This document shows positions 47,767 to 61,050 of a stretch of DNA of 64,000 nucleotides, piece by piece (position 1 is the first letter of the stretch; every line of letters begins with the position of its first letter). The position numbers and the translations under genes were made by a program. The notes beneath the pieces are model-generated. The model saw only the letters and a program-made list of their open reading frames with translations, had not been told where the DNA came from and ran no database searches. Origin of the DNA: Georgenia faecalis (GTDB taxonomy: Bacteria > Actinomycetota > Actinomycetes > Actinomycetales > Actinomycetaceae); contig NZ_CP033325.1 of assembly GCF_003710105.1 (NCBI RefSeq), positions 2,170,001-2,234,000 on the forward strand, in the 5' to 3' direction.

Positions 47767-48095
47767 TCAGATGTTGAAGCCGAGGGCCCGCAGCTGCTCG
47801 CGGCCGTCCGGGGTGATCTTGTCCGGGCCCCACGGCGGCATCCAGACCCAGTTGATCCGGTTGCCGGCGACGAGTCCCTCGAGCGCCTGGGCCGCCTGCT
47901 CCTCGATGAGGTCGGTGAGCGGGCACGCCGCGGACGTCAGCGTCATGTCGATGACGGAGTTGTTGTTCTGGTCGACGGTGATGCCGTAGACGAGGCCGAG
48001 GTCGACGACGTTGATCCCGAGCTCGGGGTCGATGACGTCGCGCATGGCCTCCTCGACGTCGGCGGCCGTGGTGGGCGCCGGGTTGGTGGTCTCGC

Positions 48096-48099
<4 letters not shown>
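47767..48099 (-). CDS. sufT: SufT-like MIP18/DUF59 Fe-S assembly protein
   Basis: A 110-residue DUF59/MIP18 protein that aids maturation of Fe-S enzymes. It has EEAMRDVIDPELGINVVDLGLVYGI, the DPELxINVVDLGL signature, and MTLTSAACPLTDLIEEQ with the conserved Cys, then NWVWMPPWGPDKITPDGREQLRALGF. ATG 48099 overlaps the sufU stop (ATGA) and also has AGGAGG six bases upstream. It is the last gene of the suf operon, in the order found in most Micrococcales. Confidence 0.92.
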
Positions 48100-50666
<2,567 letters not shown>

Positions 50667-50702
50667 ACGTGGTGTCTTCTCTTCCTGGCGGTGGGGGCGG
50701 GG

Positions 50703-51047
50703 TCAGGCGTCGCCGACGGTGCGGTCGACGTCGACGAGGACGCGCTCGCCCTCGATGGTGACGGGGTAGACGGGGACCGGGCGGGTGGCCGGCAGGGCCA
50801 GCGGCGCACCGGAGCACAGGTCGAAGGTCGAGCCGTGCAGCCAGCACTCGATCGTGCGGCCCTCGACCTCCCCGTCGGAGAGGTTGACCTGGCCGTGCGA
50901 GCAGATGTCGGAGATGGCGTGGAAGTCACCCTCCTCGTCGCGCACGATGGCGACGGGCAGGGGCGATCCGTCGAGCGCCTCGAGGTCGACGCGCAGGGCC
51001 TCGCCGGGGGCGAGGTCGGTGGCGTCGCAGACGTGCTGGGCGCTCAC
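50703..51047 (-). CDS. Rieske [2Fe-2S] ferredoxin of the suf operon
   Basis: A 114-residue Rieske-type protein. The cluster site is ISDICSHGQVNLSDGEVEG followed by ECWLHGSTFDLCSG (CxH and CxxH). The form is that of non-heme oxygenase ferredoxin subunits, but the position between sufD and sufC is a conserved actinobacterial arrangement, so a role in electron supply for cluster assembly is likely. GTG 51047 overlaps the sufD stop (GTGA). The long open frame upstream is a shifted frame of sufD. Confidence 0.92.
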   Translation of the reverse strand: MSAQHVCDATDLAPGEALRVDLEALDGSPLPVAIVRDEEGDFHAISDICSHGQVNLSDGEVEGRTIECWLHGSTFDLCSGAPLALPATRPVPVYPVTIEGERVLVDVDRTVGDA

Positions 51048-52267
51048 CGCACCTGCACCTCCATCGTGCGGTCGAGCTCGGCCTCGATGGCGGCGAGCAG
51101 CCGCTCCTGGACGAGCGGCACGCCGATCTGGTTGATGAGCTCGGCGAAGAAGCCGCGGACGACGAGGCGACGGGCCTCGGCCTCCGGGATGCCCCGCGAG
51201 CGCAGGTAGAACAGCTGCTCGTCGTCGAAGCGGCCGGTCGCCGAGGCGTGGCCGGCCCCCTCGATCTCGCCGGTCTCGATCTCGAGGTTCGGCACGGAGT
51301 CCGCCCGCGCGCCCTCGGTGAGGACGAGGTTGCGGTTGAGCTCGTAGGTGTCGGTGCCCTCGGCCTCGGCGCGGATGAGGACGTCGCCGACCCACACCGA
51401 GTGCGCGCCCTCGCCCTGCAGGGCGCCCTTGTACGTGGCGTTCGAGCGGCACGACGGCACGGCGTGGTCGACGAAGAGGCGGTGCTCCTGGTGCTGGCCG
51501 GAGTCGGTGAAGTACAGGCCGAGGAGCTCGACGTCGCCGCCGGTGCCCTCGAACCGCGCCGTCGTCGAGACGCGGACGACGTCGCCGCCGAGGGTGACGA
51601 CGATGTGGCGCACCGTGGCGTCCTTGGCCACCTCGACGACGTTCTCGCTCAGGTGGACCGCGTCCGCGTCCCACTCCTGCAGCGTGACGAAGGTGAGGTG
51701 GGCGCCGTCGGCCGCCTGGACGGTGAGGCGCTCGTCGTACGTCGCCGAGCCGGTGTGCCGCACGACGACGGTCGCGCGGGCGTTGGCGCCGACGCGGACG
51801 ACGACGTGGCCGTAGACGACGGGCTCGGTGCCCACGCCGGACAGGTCGAGGACGACCGGCTCGACGAGCTCGAGGTTCGCCGGGATGTCGACGACGTAGG
51901 CGCCCTCGCTCGGGGTGGCCGCGAGCACCGCGGCCCGGTCGCCGGGGGCGATGCGGGTGAGCGCGGGGATCTCGGCGGGCGGCACGACGGAGGTGAGCAC
52001 GCCCTCGGGCAGGCTCGTCTCCAGGGCGAGGCGCCCGTCGCTCGGCTCGCCGGCGAAGATCCGCTGGAGCTTGTCGACGGGGGTGAAGCGCCACTCCTCC
52101 TCGCGGCCGTGGGGCACGGGGAAGTCGGCGGCGTCGAAGGAGGCGGTGCGCTCGGCGCGCGAGGCCTCCGGGGTGCCGCCCCGCCCGTGGGTGTGGGCGG
52201 AGTCGGCGGTGGCGCGGGAGTGGTCGGTCGTCATGGGGTCCTTGTTCGTCAGTGCGGGCGTCGTCAT
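51044..52267 (-). CDS. sufD: SufD, Fe-S cluster assembly protein
   Basis: A 407-residue SufD-type scaffold subunit that pairs with SufB and SufC. A variable N-terminal part (ASFDAADFPVPHGREEEWRFTPVDKLQRIF) is followed by the SufBD beta-helix (VHLSENVVEVAKDATVRHIVVTLGGDVVRVSTTARFEGTGGDVELLGLYFTDSGQHQEHRLFVDHAVPSCRSNATYKGALQGEG) and the C-terminal RFDDEQLFYLRSRGIPEAEARRLVVRGFFAELINQI. ATG 52267 shares one base with the sufB stop (TGATG overlap). Confidence 0.95.
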   Translation of the reverse strand: MTTPALTNKDPMTTDHSRATADSAHTHGRGGTPEASRAERTASFDAADFPVPHGREEEWRFTPVDKLQRIFAGEPSDGRLALETSLPEGVLTSVVPPAEIPALTRIAPGDRAAVLAATPSEGAYVVDIPANLELVEPVVLDLSGVGTEPVVYGHVVVRVGANARATVVVRHTGSATYDERLTVQAADGAHLTFVTLQEWDADAVHLSENVVEVAKDATVRHIVVTLGGDVVRVSTTARFEGTGGDVELLGLYFTDSGQHQEHRLFVDHAVPSCRSNATYKGALQGEGAHSVWVGDVLIRAEAEGTDTYELNRNLVLTEGARADSVPNLEIETGEIEGAGHASATGRFDDEQLFYLRSRGIPEAEARRLVVRGFFAELINQIGVPLVQERLLAAIEAELDRTMEVQVR

Positions 52268-53718
52268 CAGCCGACGGCCCCTTCCATCTGCAGCTCGATG
52301 AGGCGGTTGAGCTCGAGGGCGTACTCCATCGGCAGCTCACGGGCAATGGGCTCGACGAAGCCACGGACGATCATCGCCATGGCCTCGGTCTCCTTCATGC
52401 CGCGGGACATGAGGTAGAAGAGCTGGTCCTCGCTCACCTTGGAGACCGTCGCCTCGTGGCCCATCTCCACGTCGTCGACACGGACGTCGACGTACGGGTA
52501 GGTGTCCGACCGCGAGATCTGGTCGACGAGGAGCGCGTCGCACAGCACGTTGGACTTGGCGTTGTGCGCGCCCTCGAGGACCTGGACGAGGCCGCGGTAG
52601 GACGCGCGGCCACCGCCGCGGGCCACCGACTTCGACACGATCGAGGAGGAGGTGTTCGGCGCGAGGTGGACCATCTTCGAGCCCGTGTCCTGGTGCTGGC
52701 CCTCGCCGGCGAAGGCGATGGACAGCGTCTCGCCCCGGGCGTGCTCGCCCATGAGGTAGACGGCCGGGTACTTCATCGTCACCTTGGAGCCGATGTTGCC
52801 GTCGATCCACTCCATCGTCCCGCCGGCCTCGACCGTGGACCGCTTGGTGACGAGGTTGTAGACGTTGTTGGACCAGTTCTGGATCGTCGTGTACCGGACG
52901 CGGGCGTCCTTCTTCACGATGATCTCCACGACGGCGGAGTGCAGCGAGTCCGTCTTGTAGATGGGCGCGGTGCAGCCCTCGACGTAGTGCACGTAGGAGC
53001 CCTCGTCGGCGATGATCAGCGTCCGCTCGAACTGGCCCATGTTCTCGGTGTTGATCCGGAAGTAGGCCTGGAGCGGGATCTCGACGTGCACGCCCTTGGG
53101 GACGTAGACGAAGGAGCCACCGGACCACACGGCGGTGTTGAGCGCCGCGAACTTGTTGTCACCGGCGGGGATGACGGAGCCGAAGTACTCCTGGAAGATC
53201 TCCGGGTGCTCGCGCAGGGCCGTGTCGGTGTCGAGGAACAGGACGCCCTGGGCCTCGAGGTCCTCGCGGATCTGGTGGTAGACGACCTCGGACTCGTACT
53301 GCGCGGCGACGCCGGCGACGAGGCGCTGCTTCTCCGCCTCGGGGATGCCGAGGCGGTCGTAGGTGTTGCGGATGTCCTCGGGCAGGTCCTCCCAGCTGGT
53401 GGCCTGCTTCTCCGTGGAGCGCACGAAGTACTTGATGTTGTCGAAGTCGATGCCCGACAGGTCGGCGCCCCAGTTGGGCATGGGCTTCTTGCCGAACAGC
53501 CGCAGTGCCTTGAGGCGGCGCTGGAGCATCCACTCCGGCTCGTCCTTGAGGTGCGAGATGTTCCGGACGACGTCCTCGGACAGCCCACGGCGGGCCGTGG
53601 CCCCGGCCGTGTCGGCGTCGTGCCAGCCGAACTTGTAGCTGCCGATCGAGGCGATCGTCTCTTCCTGCGTCATCGGCGCGTCCGGCGCCGTGAGGTCCTG
53701 CTGGGTAGGACTCGTCAT
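52267..53718 (-). CDS. sufB: SufB, Fe-S cluster scaffold
   Basis: A 483-residue SufB, the main scaffold on which the cluster forms. It contains [139 protein letters not shown] and the terminal [40 protein letters not shown]. No intein is inserted, unlike some mycobacterial SufB. ATG 53718 shares a base with the sufR stop (TGATG). Confidence 0.96.
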   Translation of the reverse strand: MTSPTQQDLTAPDAPMTQEETIASIGSYKFGWHDADTAGATARRGLSEDVVRNISHLKDEPEWMLQRRLKALRLFGKKPMPNWGADLSGIDFDNIKYFVRSTEKQATSWEDLPEDIRNTYDRLGIPEAEKQRLVAGVAAQYESEVVYHQIREDLEAQGVLFLDTDTALREHPEIFQEYFGSVIPAGDNKFAALNTAVWSGGSFVYVPKGVHVEIPLQAYFRINTENMGQFERTLIIADEGSYVHYVEGCTAPIYKTDSLHSAVVEIIVKKDARVRYTTIQNWSNNVYNLVTKRSTVEAGGTMEWIDGNIGSKVTMKYPAVYLMGEHARGETLSIAFAGEGQHQDTGSKMVHLAPNTSSSIVSKSVARGGGRASYRGLVQVLEGAHNAKSNVLCDALLVDQISRSDTYPYVDVRVDDVEMGHEATVSKVSEDQLFYLMSRGMKETEAMAMIVRGFVEPIARELPMEYALELNRLIELQMEGAVG

Positions 53719-54452
53719 CAGATTCCTTCCGTGTCGTCGATGGACGACGTCGTGCTGGGCTGGGGGGCGCGGACGCGGCTCGGGGCGCGCGCAAGCGTGG
53801 CGGTGGGGATGTGGGTAGTGCACACGTGGCCGCCCGCGGCGAGGGTGGCCAGCCGCTGGACGTGGACGCCGAGGATACGGGAGAAGGCCCGCGTCTCGGC
53901 CTCGCAGAGCTCGGGGAAGGACTCGGCGACGTCGAGGACCGGGCAGTTGCCCTGGCACAGCTGGACGGCGGCGCCGGCCGGCCCGACGGTGCGCACGGTG
54001 GCGGCGTACCCGTCGGTCGACAGGGCCGCCGCGAGCGCCCGGGCGCGGTCCTCGCGCTCCTCGCCGGCGCCGGTGACGGCGGGGGCGTAGCGGCGCTCGA
54101 TCTCGCCCACCCGGGCCTCGGCGAACTGCTCGACGGCCTGGGGCCCGGCGACGTCACGGAGGTAGCCGAGGACGTGGGTGGCGAGGTCGGAGTAGGCGTC
54201 GGACAGGCCGGCGCGGCCCGCATCCGTGGCGACGTAGCGGCGGGCGGGCCGCCCGCGGCGGCGCTGCTCGGGCCCGCTGGGCCCGTGGACGGCGATCTCC
54301 CCGTGCTGCTCGAGGACGGCGATGTGCCGGCGCACCCCGGCGGGGGTGAGCGCGAGGAGGTCGGCGAGCTCCGCGGCGCTCACGGGGCCGCGCTCGACGA
54401 CGAGGCGCAGGACGCGCTCGCGCGTCGTGGCATCGGCGTCCCGCTCGCGCAC
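53718..54452 (-). CDS. sufR: SufR-type Fe-S-sensing transcriptional repressor
   Basis: A 244-residue regulator with an N-terminal winged HTH ([46 protein letters not shown]) and a C-terminal sensor domain with Cys in [54 protein letters not shown]. The CxxxCP and later Cys pattern is the cluster-binding site of SufR. It is the first gene of the suf operon and so is autoregulated. GTG 54452 is the probable start. The last 35 residues ([25 protein letters not shown]) form a disordered tail. It likely represses the operon when clusters are plentiful. Confidence 0.92.
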   Translation of the reverse strand: MRERDADATTRERVLRLVVERGPVSAAELADLLALTPAGVRRHIAVLEQHGEIAVHGPSGPEQRRRGRPARRYVATDAGRAGLSDAYSDLATHVLGYLRDVAGPQAVEQFAEARVGEIERRYAPAVTGAGEEREDRARALAAALSTDGYAATVRTVGPAGAAVQLCQGNCPVLDVAESFPELCEAETRAFSRILGVHVQRLATLAAGGHVCTTHIPTATLARAPSRVRAPQPSTTSSIDDTEGI

Positions 54453-54540
54453 GCTCGCCCCTCTCGGCCAGGCTGGTTCTCCGGCGTCCGGCCGGTGCGG
54501 GCGCGCCTGTCGGCGGCGCCTGTATTAGAGAACATCATCG

Positions 54541-54562
54541 TTGCCGAATTGCTTCCCGGCAA
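54541..54562. promoter_or_regulatory. Inverted repeat in the sufR/ABC intergenic region
   Basis: TTGCCG-N10-CGGCAA, a 6+6 inverted repeat 89 bases upstream of sufR, in the only AT-richer patch of the region (54521-54555). On the minus strand TAATAC (complement of 54522-54527) could be a -10 box for the suf operon. The repeat is a candidate SufR or other regulator site; it does not match a SufR site I know. Confidence 0.35.
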
Positions 54563-54640
54563 GGAAGGCATGCCTCACCGGCCGCCGCCGGCCGCCCCGG
54601 GCGCCGAGCCCGCGGGGTGCCGAGCCCTAGGGTGGACGTC

Positions 54641-55678
54641 ATGCCCCCCGCTCTTGAGGTCGACTCGTTGCGCAAGCGCTACGGCGCGCGCACCGCCGTC
54701 GACGGCCTCAGCCTCACCGCCGCCACCGGCGCCATCACCGCCGTCCTCGGGCCCAACGGGGCGGGGAAGACGACGACGATCGAGTGCTGCGAGGGGCTGC
54801 GCCGCCCCGACGCCGGCTCGATCCGCGTCCTGGGCCTCGACCGGGCGGCCGCCAGCTCCGCACCCCTCCTGCGCGAGCGGGTGGGCGTCATGCTGCAGGA
54901 CGGCGGGCTGCCGCTCGCCCCGCGCGCCGGCGCGGTCCTCGACCACCTCGCCCGCCTGCACGCCGACCCGGAGCCGCCCGCCCGGCTGCTCGAGCGTCTC
55001 GGGCTCACCGACGTCGCCGGCACGCGGGTCCGGCGCCTGTCCGGGGGGCAGCGCCAGCGCCTCGCCCTCGCCGGCGCGCTCGTCGGCCGGCCCGAGCTCG
55101 CCTTCCTCGACGAGCCGTCCGCAGGTCTCGACCCGCAGTCCCGGCACGCCGTGTGGGACCTGCTCCGCGAGCTCCGCGCGGGTGGCACGTCGGTGATCCT
55201 CACCACGCACCTCATGGACGAGGCGGAGGCCCTCGCCGACCACGTCGTCGTCATCGACCACGGCCGGGTCGTCGCCGAGGGCACGCCCGCCGCCCTCACC
55301 GGTGGCGCGCGCATCCGCGTCGTCCTGCGCGCCGGCGCCGTCTCCCCCGGCACCGCGGCGGCGGGCGGTCACCCCGCCGGCCCCGGCGACGCCCTCGTGA
55401 GCGCCCTCGACGCCGCCCTCGCGGCGGCCGGCCGCGGCGACCTCCGGGTCCTCGACGGCGACGTCGCCGACGCCCGTGGGCGCGGCCCCGCGCACGCCTC
55501 CGACCGCGTCCTGCACATCGGCGGCCCGCAGGACCCCGACGCCGGCGCCGTCGTCGCCGTCGCGACGGCCCTGGCACAGATCGGTCACCCCGACGCCACG
55601 GTGGACCTCCACCGGCCCAGCCTCGAGGACGCCTTCCTCGCCCTCACCGGGCGCGAGCTCCGACAGGAGGCCTCATGA
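54641..55678 (+). CDS. ABC transporter ATP-binding protein
   Basis: A 345-residue ATPase with Walker A VLGPNGAGKTTTIECCEGLRRPDAG, signature RLSGGQRQRLALAGAL, Walker B LAFLDEPSAGLDPQ, and switch His TTHLMDEAE. The C-terminal 100 residues are an extended regulatory part ending HRPSLEDAFLALTGRELRQ, the DrrA/NatA-type end. This is the drug/daunorubicin-export or ABC-2 type. ATG 54641 is preceded by AGGGTGGAC. Its stop overlaps the permease ATG (ATGA). In Micrococcales this pair commonly sits between sufR and ctaA, so it may have a housekeeping role. Confidence 0.9.
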   Translation: MPPALEVDSLRKRYGARTAVDGLSLTAATGAITAVLGPNGAGKTTTIECCEGLRRPDAGSIRVLGLDRAAASSAPLLRERVGVMLQDGGLPLAPRAGAVLDHLARLHADPEPPARLLERLGLTDVAGTRVRRLSGGQRQRLALAGALVGRPELAFLDEPSAGLDPQSRHAVWDLLRELRAGGTSVILTTHLMDEAEALADHVVVIDHGRVVAEGTPAALTGGARIRVVLRAGAVSPGTAAAGGHPAGPGDALVSALDAALAAAGRGDLRVLDGDVADARGRGPAHASDRVLHIGGPQDPDAGAVVAVATALAQIGHPDATVDLHRPSLEDAFLALTGRELRQEAS

Positions 55679-56430
55679 CCACCGCCAGCCGCACCACCGC
55701 CCGCCGAGTCCTGGCCCAGACCCGCTTCGAGACGATCGCCGTGCTGCGCAACGGCGAGCAGCTGCTGCTCACCGTCGTCCTGCCCGTCCTCGCGCTCGTC
55801 GCGCTCACCCGGACGTCGCTCGTGCCGCTGCCCGAGCCCCGGGCCGACGCCGCCCTGGCCGGGGCCGTGGCGCTGGCCGTCGCCTCGACCGCCTTCACCG
55901 GGCAGGCCATCGCCGTCGCCTTCGACCGCCGCTGGGGCGTCCTGCGCATGCTCTCGACGACGCCGCTGGGCCCGACCGGACTCCTCGGCGGCAAGCTCGG
56001 CGCCGTCCTCGCCGTCATCGCCGTGCAGGTGGCGCTGCTCGTCGGCGTCGCCGCGGCGCTCGGCTGGCGCCCCGACGGCGTGGGCCCGGCCCAGCTGCTC
56101 GCGGCGGTCGTGCTCGTCGTCCTCGGTGCCGCCGCCTTCGTCTCCTTCGCCCTGCTGCTCGGCGGGACGTTGCGGCCCGAGGGCGTCCTCGCCATCGCCA
56201 ACCTCGTGTGGGTCCTCATGGCCGTCGGCGGCGGGCTCGTGCTCCCGCTCGGCGTCCTGCCCGCGCCGCTCGACACGGTCATGAGCCTCACCCCGCCCGG
56301 CGCGCTCGGCGAGGGGCTGCGCACGCTGGCGACCACTGGCCTCGTCGACGTGCCCGCCGTGGTGGCACTGCTCGTCTGGACGGCCATCGGCTCGTGGCTC
56401 GCGGGCCGGTACTTCCGCTGGGACGCCTGA
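55675..56430 (+). CDS. ABC-2 type transporter permease
   Basis: A 251-residue membrane protein with six predicted helices of the ABC-2 type, e.g. QLLLTVVLPVLALVALTRTSL, AVALAVASTAFTGQAIAVAFD, LGAVLAVIAVQVALLVGVAAALG, LLAAVVLVVLGAAAFVSFALLLGG, AIANLVWVLMAVGGGLVLPL and VVALLVWTAIGSWLAGRYFRWD. It starts with a basic amphipathic stretch. The ATG at 55675 overlaps the ATPase stop. It forms an exporter with the preceding ATPase; the cargo is unknown. Confidence 0.88.
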   Translation: MTTASRTTARRVLAQTRFETIAVLRNGEQLLLTVVLPVLALVALTRTSLVPLPEPRADAALAGAVALAVASTAFTGQAIAVAFDRRWGVLRMLSTTPLGPTGLLGGKLGAVLAVIAVQVALLVGVAAALGWRPDGVGPAQLLAAVVLVVLGAAAFVSFALLLGGTLRPEGVLAIANLVWVLMAVGGGLVLPLGVLPAPLDTVMSLTPPGALGEGLRTLATTGLVDVPAVVALLVWTAIGSWLAGRYFRWDA

Positions 56431-56526
56431 GACACGGAAGCGCCTGAGACCGACGCCACGCCCGAGCCGCCGTCGGCAGGCTGCGCGGGCCTCCGGACCG
56501 CGGCGCCCAGCGCCTACCCTGGAGGG

Positions 56527-57483
56527 GTGAGCGCCGCGATCTCCCCCACCAGCACCTCCCCCGGCACGGGCCACGCCGCCCGCACGGACCGGCTCACGTG
56601 GGGCCTGGCGGTGGCCAACCTCGTCGCCCAGGTAGGCATCATCGCCACCGGCGGCGCCGTGCGGCTCACCGGCTCCGGCCTGGGGTGCTCCCAGTGGCCG
56701 ATGTGCGAGCCGGGGTCCTTCACGCCGGAGTTCCAAGCGGAGACCTCGCTCCACTCGCTCATCGAGTTCGGCAACCGCACGCTCACCGGCGTGCTGGGGA
56801 TCATCGCCCTCGCGCTCGTCTGGGCCGTCTACCGGCGCGAGCCCACCGCCTCACGCCCGGCCTCCCTGCGCCGGCTCGTGTGGCTGCCGCTCGTCGGCAT
56901 CGCCGTCCAGGCGGTCGTCGGCGGGATCACCGTGTGGGTCGATCTGCACCCCGCCATCGTCGGCTCGCACATGCTCATCTCGCTCGCCCTGGTCGCCGTC
57001 TCCGCCTACCTTCTCGTCCGGCTGCGGGCGGGGGACGCTCCCCCGCGCCCGGTCGTCGAGCGCCGCGTCCGACTGGTCGGCGCCGCCCTCGCCGTCGTCG
57101 GCGTCGTGCTCCTCGTCCTCGGGGTCATCACCACGGGGGCCGGCCCCCACTCCGGCGACGCCGACGAGCCCTACCGGTGGGCCCTCGACCCGGCGTTCAT
57201 CTCGCGCCTGCACGCGCTGGCGGTGTGGGCGTTCGTCGCGCTCGTCCTCGTCGGGCTCGCCCTCGTCCGGTCGGTGCCCGCCGCCCGCCGGGCGTGGCTG
57301 GTGCTCCTGGCCGTGACCGCGCTCCAGGGCGCCATCGGCTACGTCCAGTACTTCACCGGGCTGCCCGAGCTCCTCGTCGGGATCCACATGGTCGGCTCCG
57401 GGCTGCTCGTCATCGCCCTCGTCTACGCGCTCGCCTCGCTCGTCACCCGCGAGGACGAGCCGGCCGCGGCGCCCACCGCCTGA
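56527..57483 (+). CDS. ctaA: Heme A synthase (COX15/CtaA family)
   Basis: A 318-residue membrane protein that oxidises heme O to heme A for aa3-type cytochrome oxidase. Eight helices; the first half has GGAVRLTGSGLGCSQWPMC with the external Cys pair, LIEFGNRTLTGVLG with a heme-ligand His in the preceding HSLIE, and VGGITVWVDLHPAIVGSHMLISL with HP and SH. The second half has FISRLHALAVWAFVAL and GIHMVGSGLLVIAL with the other His ligands. GTG 56527 has GGAGG very close (1 base gap), an unusually short spacing. It is the last gene before the convergent hairpin. Confidence 0.92.
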   Translation: MSAAISPTSTSPGTGHAARTDRLTWGLAVANLVAQVGIIATGGAVRLTGSGLGCSQWPMCEPGSFTPEFQAETSLHSLIEFGNRTLTGVLGIIALALVWAVYRREPTASRPASLRRLVWLPLVGIAVQAVVGGITVWVDLHPAIVGSHMLISLALVAVSAYLLVRLRAGDAPPRPVVERRVRLVGAALAVVGVVLLVLGVITTGAGPHSGDADEPYRWALDPAFISRLHALAVWAFVALVLVGLALVRSVPAARRAWLVLLAVTALQGAIGYVQYFTGLPELLVGIHMVGSGLLVIALVYALASLVTREDEPAAAPTA

Positions 57484-57529
57484 GCGCGCACCGGCGCGAC
57501 GGCGGCGCCACCCGCGCGCGGAGACGACG

Positions 57530-57561
57530 GCGCCGCACCACCCAGGTGGGTGGTGCGGCGC
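57530..57561. terminator. Perfect 15-bp hairpin between ctaA and the NUDIX gene
   Basis: GCGCCGCACCACCCA (57530-57544) is fully complementary to TGGGTGGTGCGGCGC (57547-57561), with only GG between the arms, so the real loop is about 4-6 bases. It lies between two convergent genes and would stop transcripts from both sides. No T-run. Confidence 0.85.
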
Positions 57562-57592
57562 ACGCGCGTTCCGCGCAGGTTCCGCGCAGGTC

Positions 57593-58209
57593 TCAGCGCA
57601 GCCAGGTGGCGTCCGCCGGGCGCAGCGGCGCCCAGCCCTGCGCGCGGGCGCTGGCGGCGGCGAGGACGCCGACGACGGCGCTCGGGTTGTGGATACGGCC
57701 CGCGTGCACGGCGGCGACCGCGTCGTCCAGGCGCACCCACTCCGTGGGCATGCCCGCCTCCTCGTCCTCGCGCGCGTGCCGCTCGTCGGCGGGCACGGGG
57801 CTCACGTCCCGCGCGAGGTAGACCCGCAGCGACTCGTTGGAGCCGCCCGGGGTGGTGAAGTAGTCGACGAGGACGTCCCACCGCGCGGCGCGCAGGTCCG
57901 CCTCCTCGGCGAGCTCGCGCTGGGCGGCCTCGAGGTAGTCCTCGCCGTCGACGTCCAGCAGGCCGGCCGGCACCTCCCACAGCAGCGCCCGCACGGGGTG
58001 GCGGTACTGCTCGACGAGGAGCACCTCCTCCCCGTCCGTGCCGTCCCGCAGGGCGACGACGGCGACGGCGCCGGGGTGGTCGAGGTACTCGCGGCGCACC
58101 GGCGCGGCGTCGGGGTGCAGGCGGACGTCGTCGGCGACGAGGTCGAAGACGCGGCCGTAGTGGACGGTCTCGTGCCCGACGACGTCGCGGGAGCGATCCA
58201 CCCGGTCCC

Positions 58210-58213
<4 letters not shown>
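57593..58213 (-). CDS. NUDIX hydrolase (ADP-ribose pyrophosphatase type)
   Basis: A 206-residue NUDIX protein. The box [24 protein letters not shown] (G-x5-E-x7-REL-x-EE) is present with A in place of the last conserved G. The upstream [36 protein letters not shown] is that of ADP-ribose pyrophosphatases (NudF-type), and the [13 protein letters not shown] loop fits. It hydrolyses ADP-ribose or related nucleotide sugars. ATG 58213 overlaps the pyrG stop (ATGA). pyrG followed by this NUDIX gene is a standard actinobacterial pair. Confidence 0.92.
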
Positions 58214-59910
<1,697 letters not shown>

Positions 59911-59921
59911 GGGCTTCGACC

Positions 59922-61040
59922 CTAGCACCTGTGCCCGAGTGCCCGGGAGTACACGTCCCGGAGCTGGCGGTGCACGTCGTTCGGCCCGGGCAGGTCGGCG
60001 GCCCGCTGGCGGGCGGCCTGGCGCAGCCGGTCCCGCTCGCCGTCGTCGCCGAGCACGCGCACGACGGCGTCGGCGATCGCCTCGGCCCGCGGGGGCACGA
60101 GGACGGCGGCGTCGCCGGTGACCTCGGCGGTGCCCCCCACGTCCGTGGCGACGACTGCGGCGCCCGCCTGGAGCGCCTCCTGGACGGCGAGGGGCTGGCC
60201 CTCCCACAGGGCCGTCGAGACGACGACGTCGGCGCGGGTGAGGAGCTCGGGGACGTCGTCCCGGCGGCCGGCGAGGCGCACCGGCAGCCGCTCGGCGTCG
60301 ATGCGGGCCTGCAGGTGCTCCTCGAGCGGGCCATCGCCGACGACGACCCACCGCACCACGCCCGGGACGCGGTCCCGCACGAGGGCCGAGGCGTCGCACA
60401 GGAGGTCGAGCCCCTTCTGCGGGGCGAGCCGGGCCACCGTGAGGACGAGGCGCTCCCCCTGCCCCAGCCCGAGGGCGAGCAGGGTGGCGGTACCGGGGGC
60501 AGCACCGGGGGCGACCCGGCGGGCGGGGGCGGGGACGAGCGCGCGCTCGGTGTCCCGGGCCCCGAGGGCGTCCATCCGTTCGACGAGGTCGCCGCTGACG
60601 CCGAGGACGACGTCGGCGCCCCGCGCGACGACCCGCTCGAGCGCGGCGGCCACCCCGCGCACCCCGGCGCCGCCCACGGGGGCGTTGTGGACCGTGACGA
60701 CGAGGGCGGGCCGGTCCCGCAGGGTCCGCAGCGCGAGGACGGCGGCGGCGCCGGCGCGCAGGCCGTGCGCGTGGACGACGTCGGCGTGGGCGGCGAGGCG
60801 CCGCAGTCGCGCCAGCGCCACGACGTCGCTGGGCCGCGGGCGGTCGGCGATGTCGACGACGGCGCCCGGCACCGGCGCGCCCGCGAGGACGTCCGGGGGG
60901 CCGGCGAGGATCACCTGGTCCCCCTCGTCCACCTGGAGCGTCCCGGGCCGCCGGGGCGGGCGGGCGAGGAGGTCGGCGACCTGGTGCGCGTGGCGTGCCA
61001 CGCCCCCCGCGCTCGACGACGTCAGCTGCAGGACTCGCAC
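59922..61040 (-). CDS. GT4 family glycosyltransferase
   Basis: A 372-residue GT4-type (GT-B fold) glycosyltransferase. N-terminal [24 protein letters not shown] is the acceptor-side loop; [30 protein letters not shown] and [22 protein letters not shown] follow; the donor half has [41 protein letters not shown] and [38 protein letters not shown] with the [11 protein letters not shown] donor motif. GTG 61040 is set by GGGAG six bases upstream, the longer frame lying in murJ. It lies 10 bases after murJ and may glycosylate a lipid-linked intermediate; the sugar is unknown. Confidence 0.88.
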   Translation of the reverse strand: MRVLQLTSSSAGGVARHAHQVADLLARPPRRPGTLQVDEGDQVILAGPPDVLAGAPVPGAVVDIADRPRPSDVVALARLRRLAAHADVVHAHGLRAGAAAVLALRTLRDRPALVVTVHNAPVGGAGVRGVAAALERVVARGADVVLGVSGDLVERMDALGARDTERALVPAPARRVAPGAAPGTATLLALGLGQGERLVLTVARLAPQKGLDLLCDASALVRDRVPGVVRWVVVGDGPLEEHLQARIDAERLPVRLAGRRDDVPELLTRADVVVSTALWEGQPLAVQEALQAGAAVVATDVGGTAEVTGDAAVLVPPRAEAIADAVVRVLGDDGERDRLRQAARQRAADLPGPNDVHRQLRDVYSRALGHRC

Positions 61041-61050
61041 GATGTCTCCC

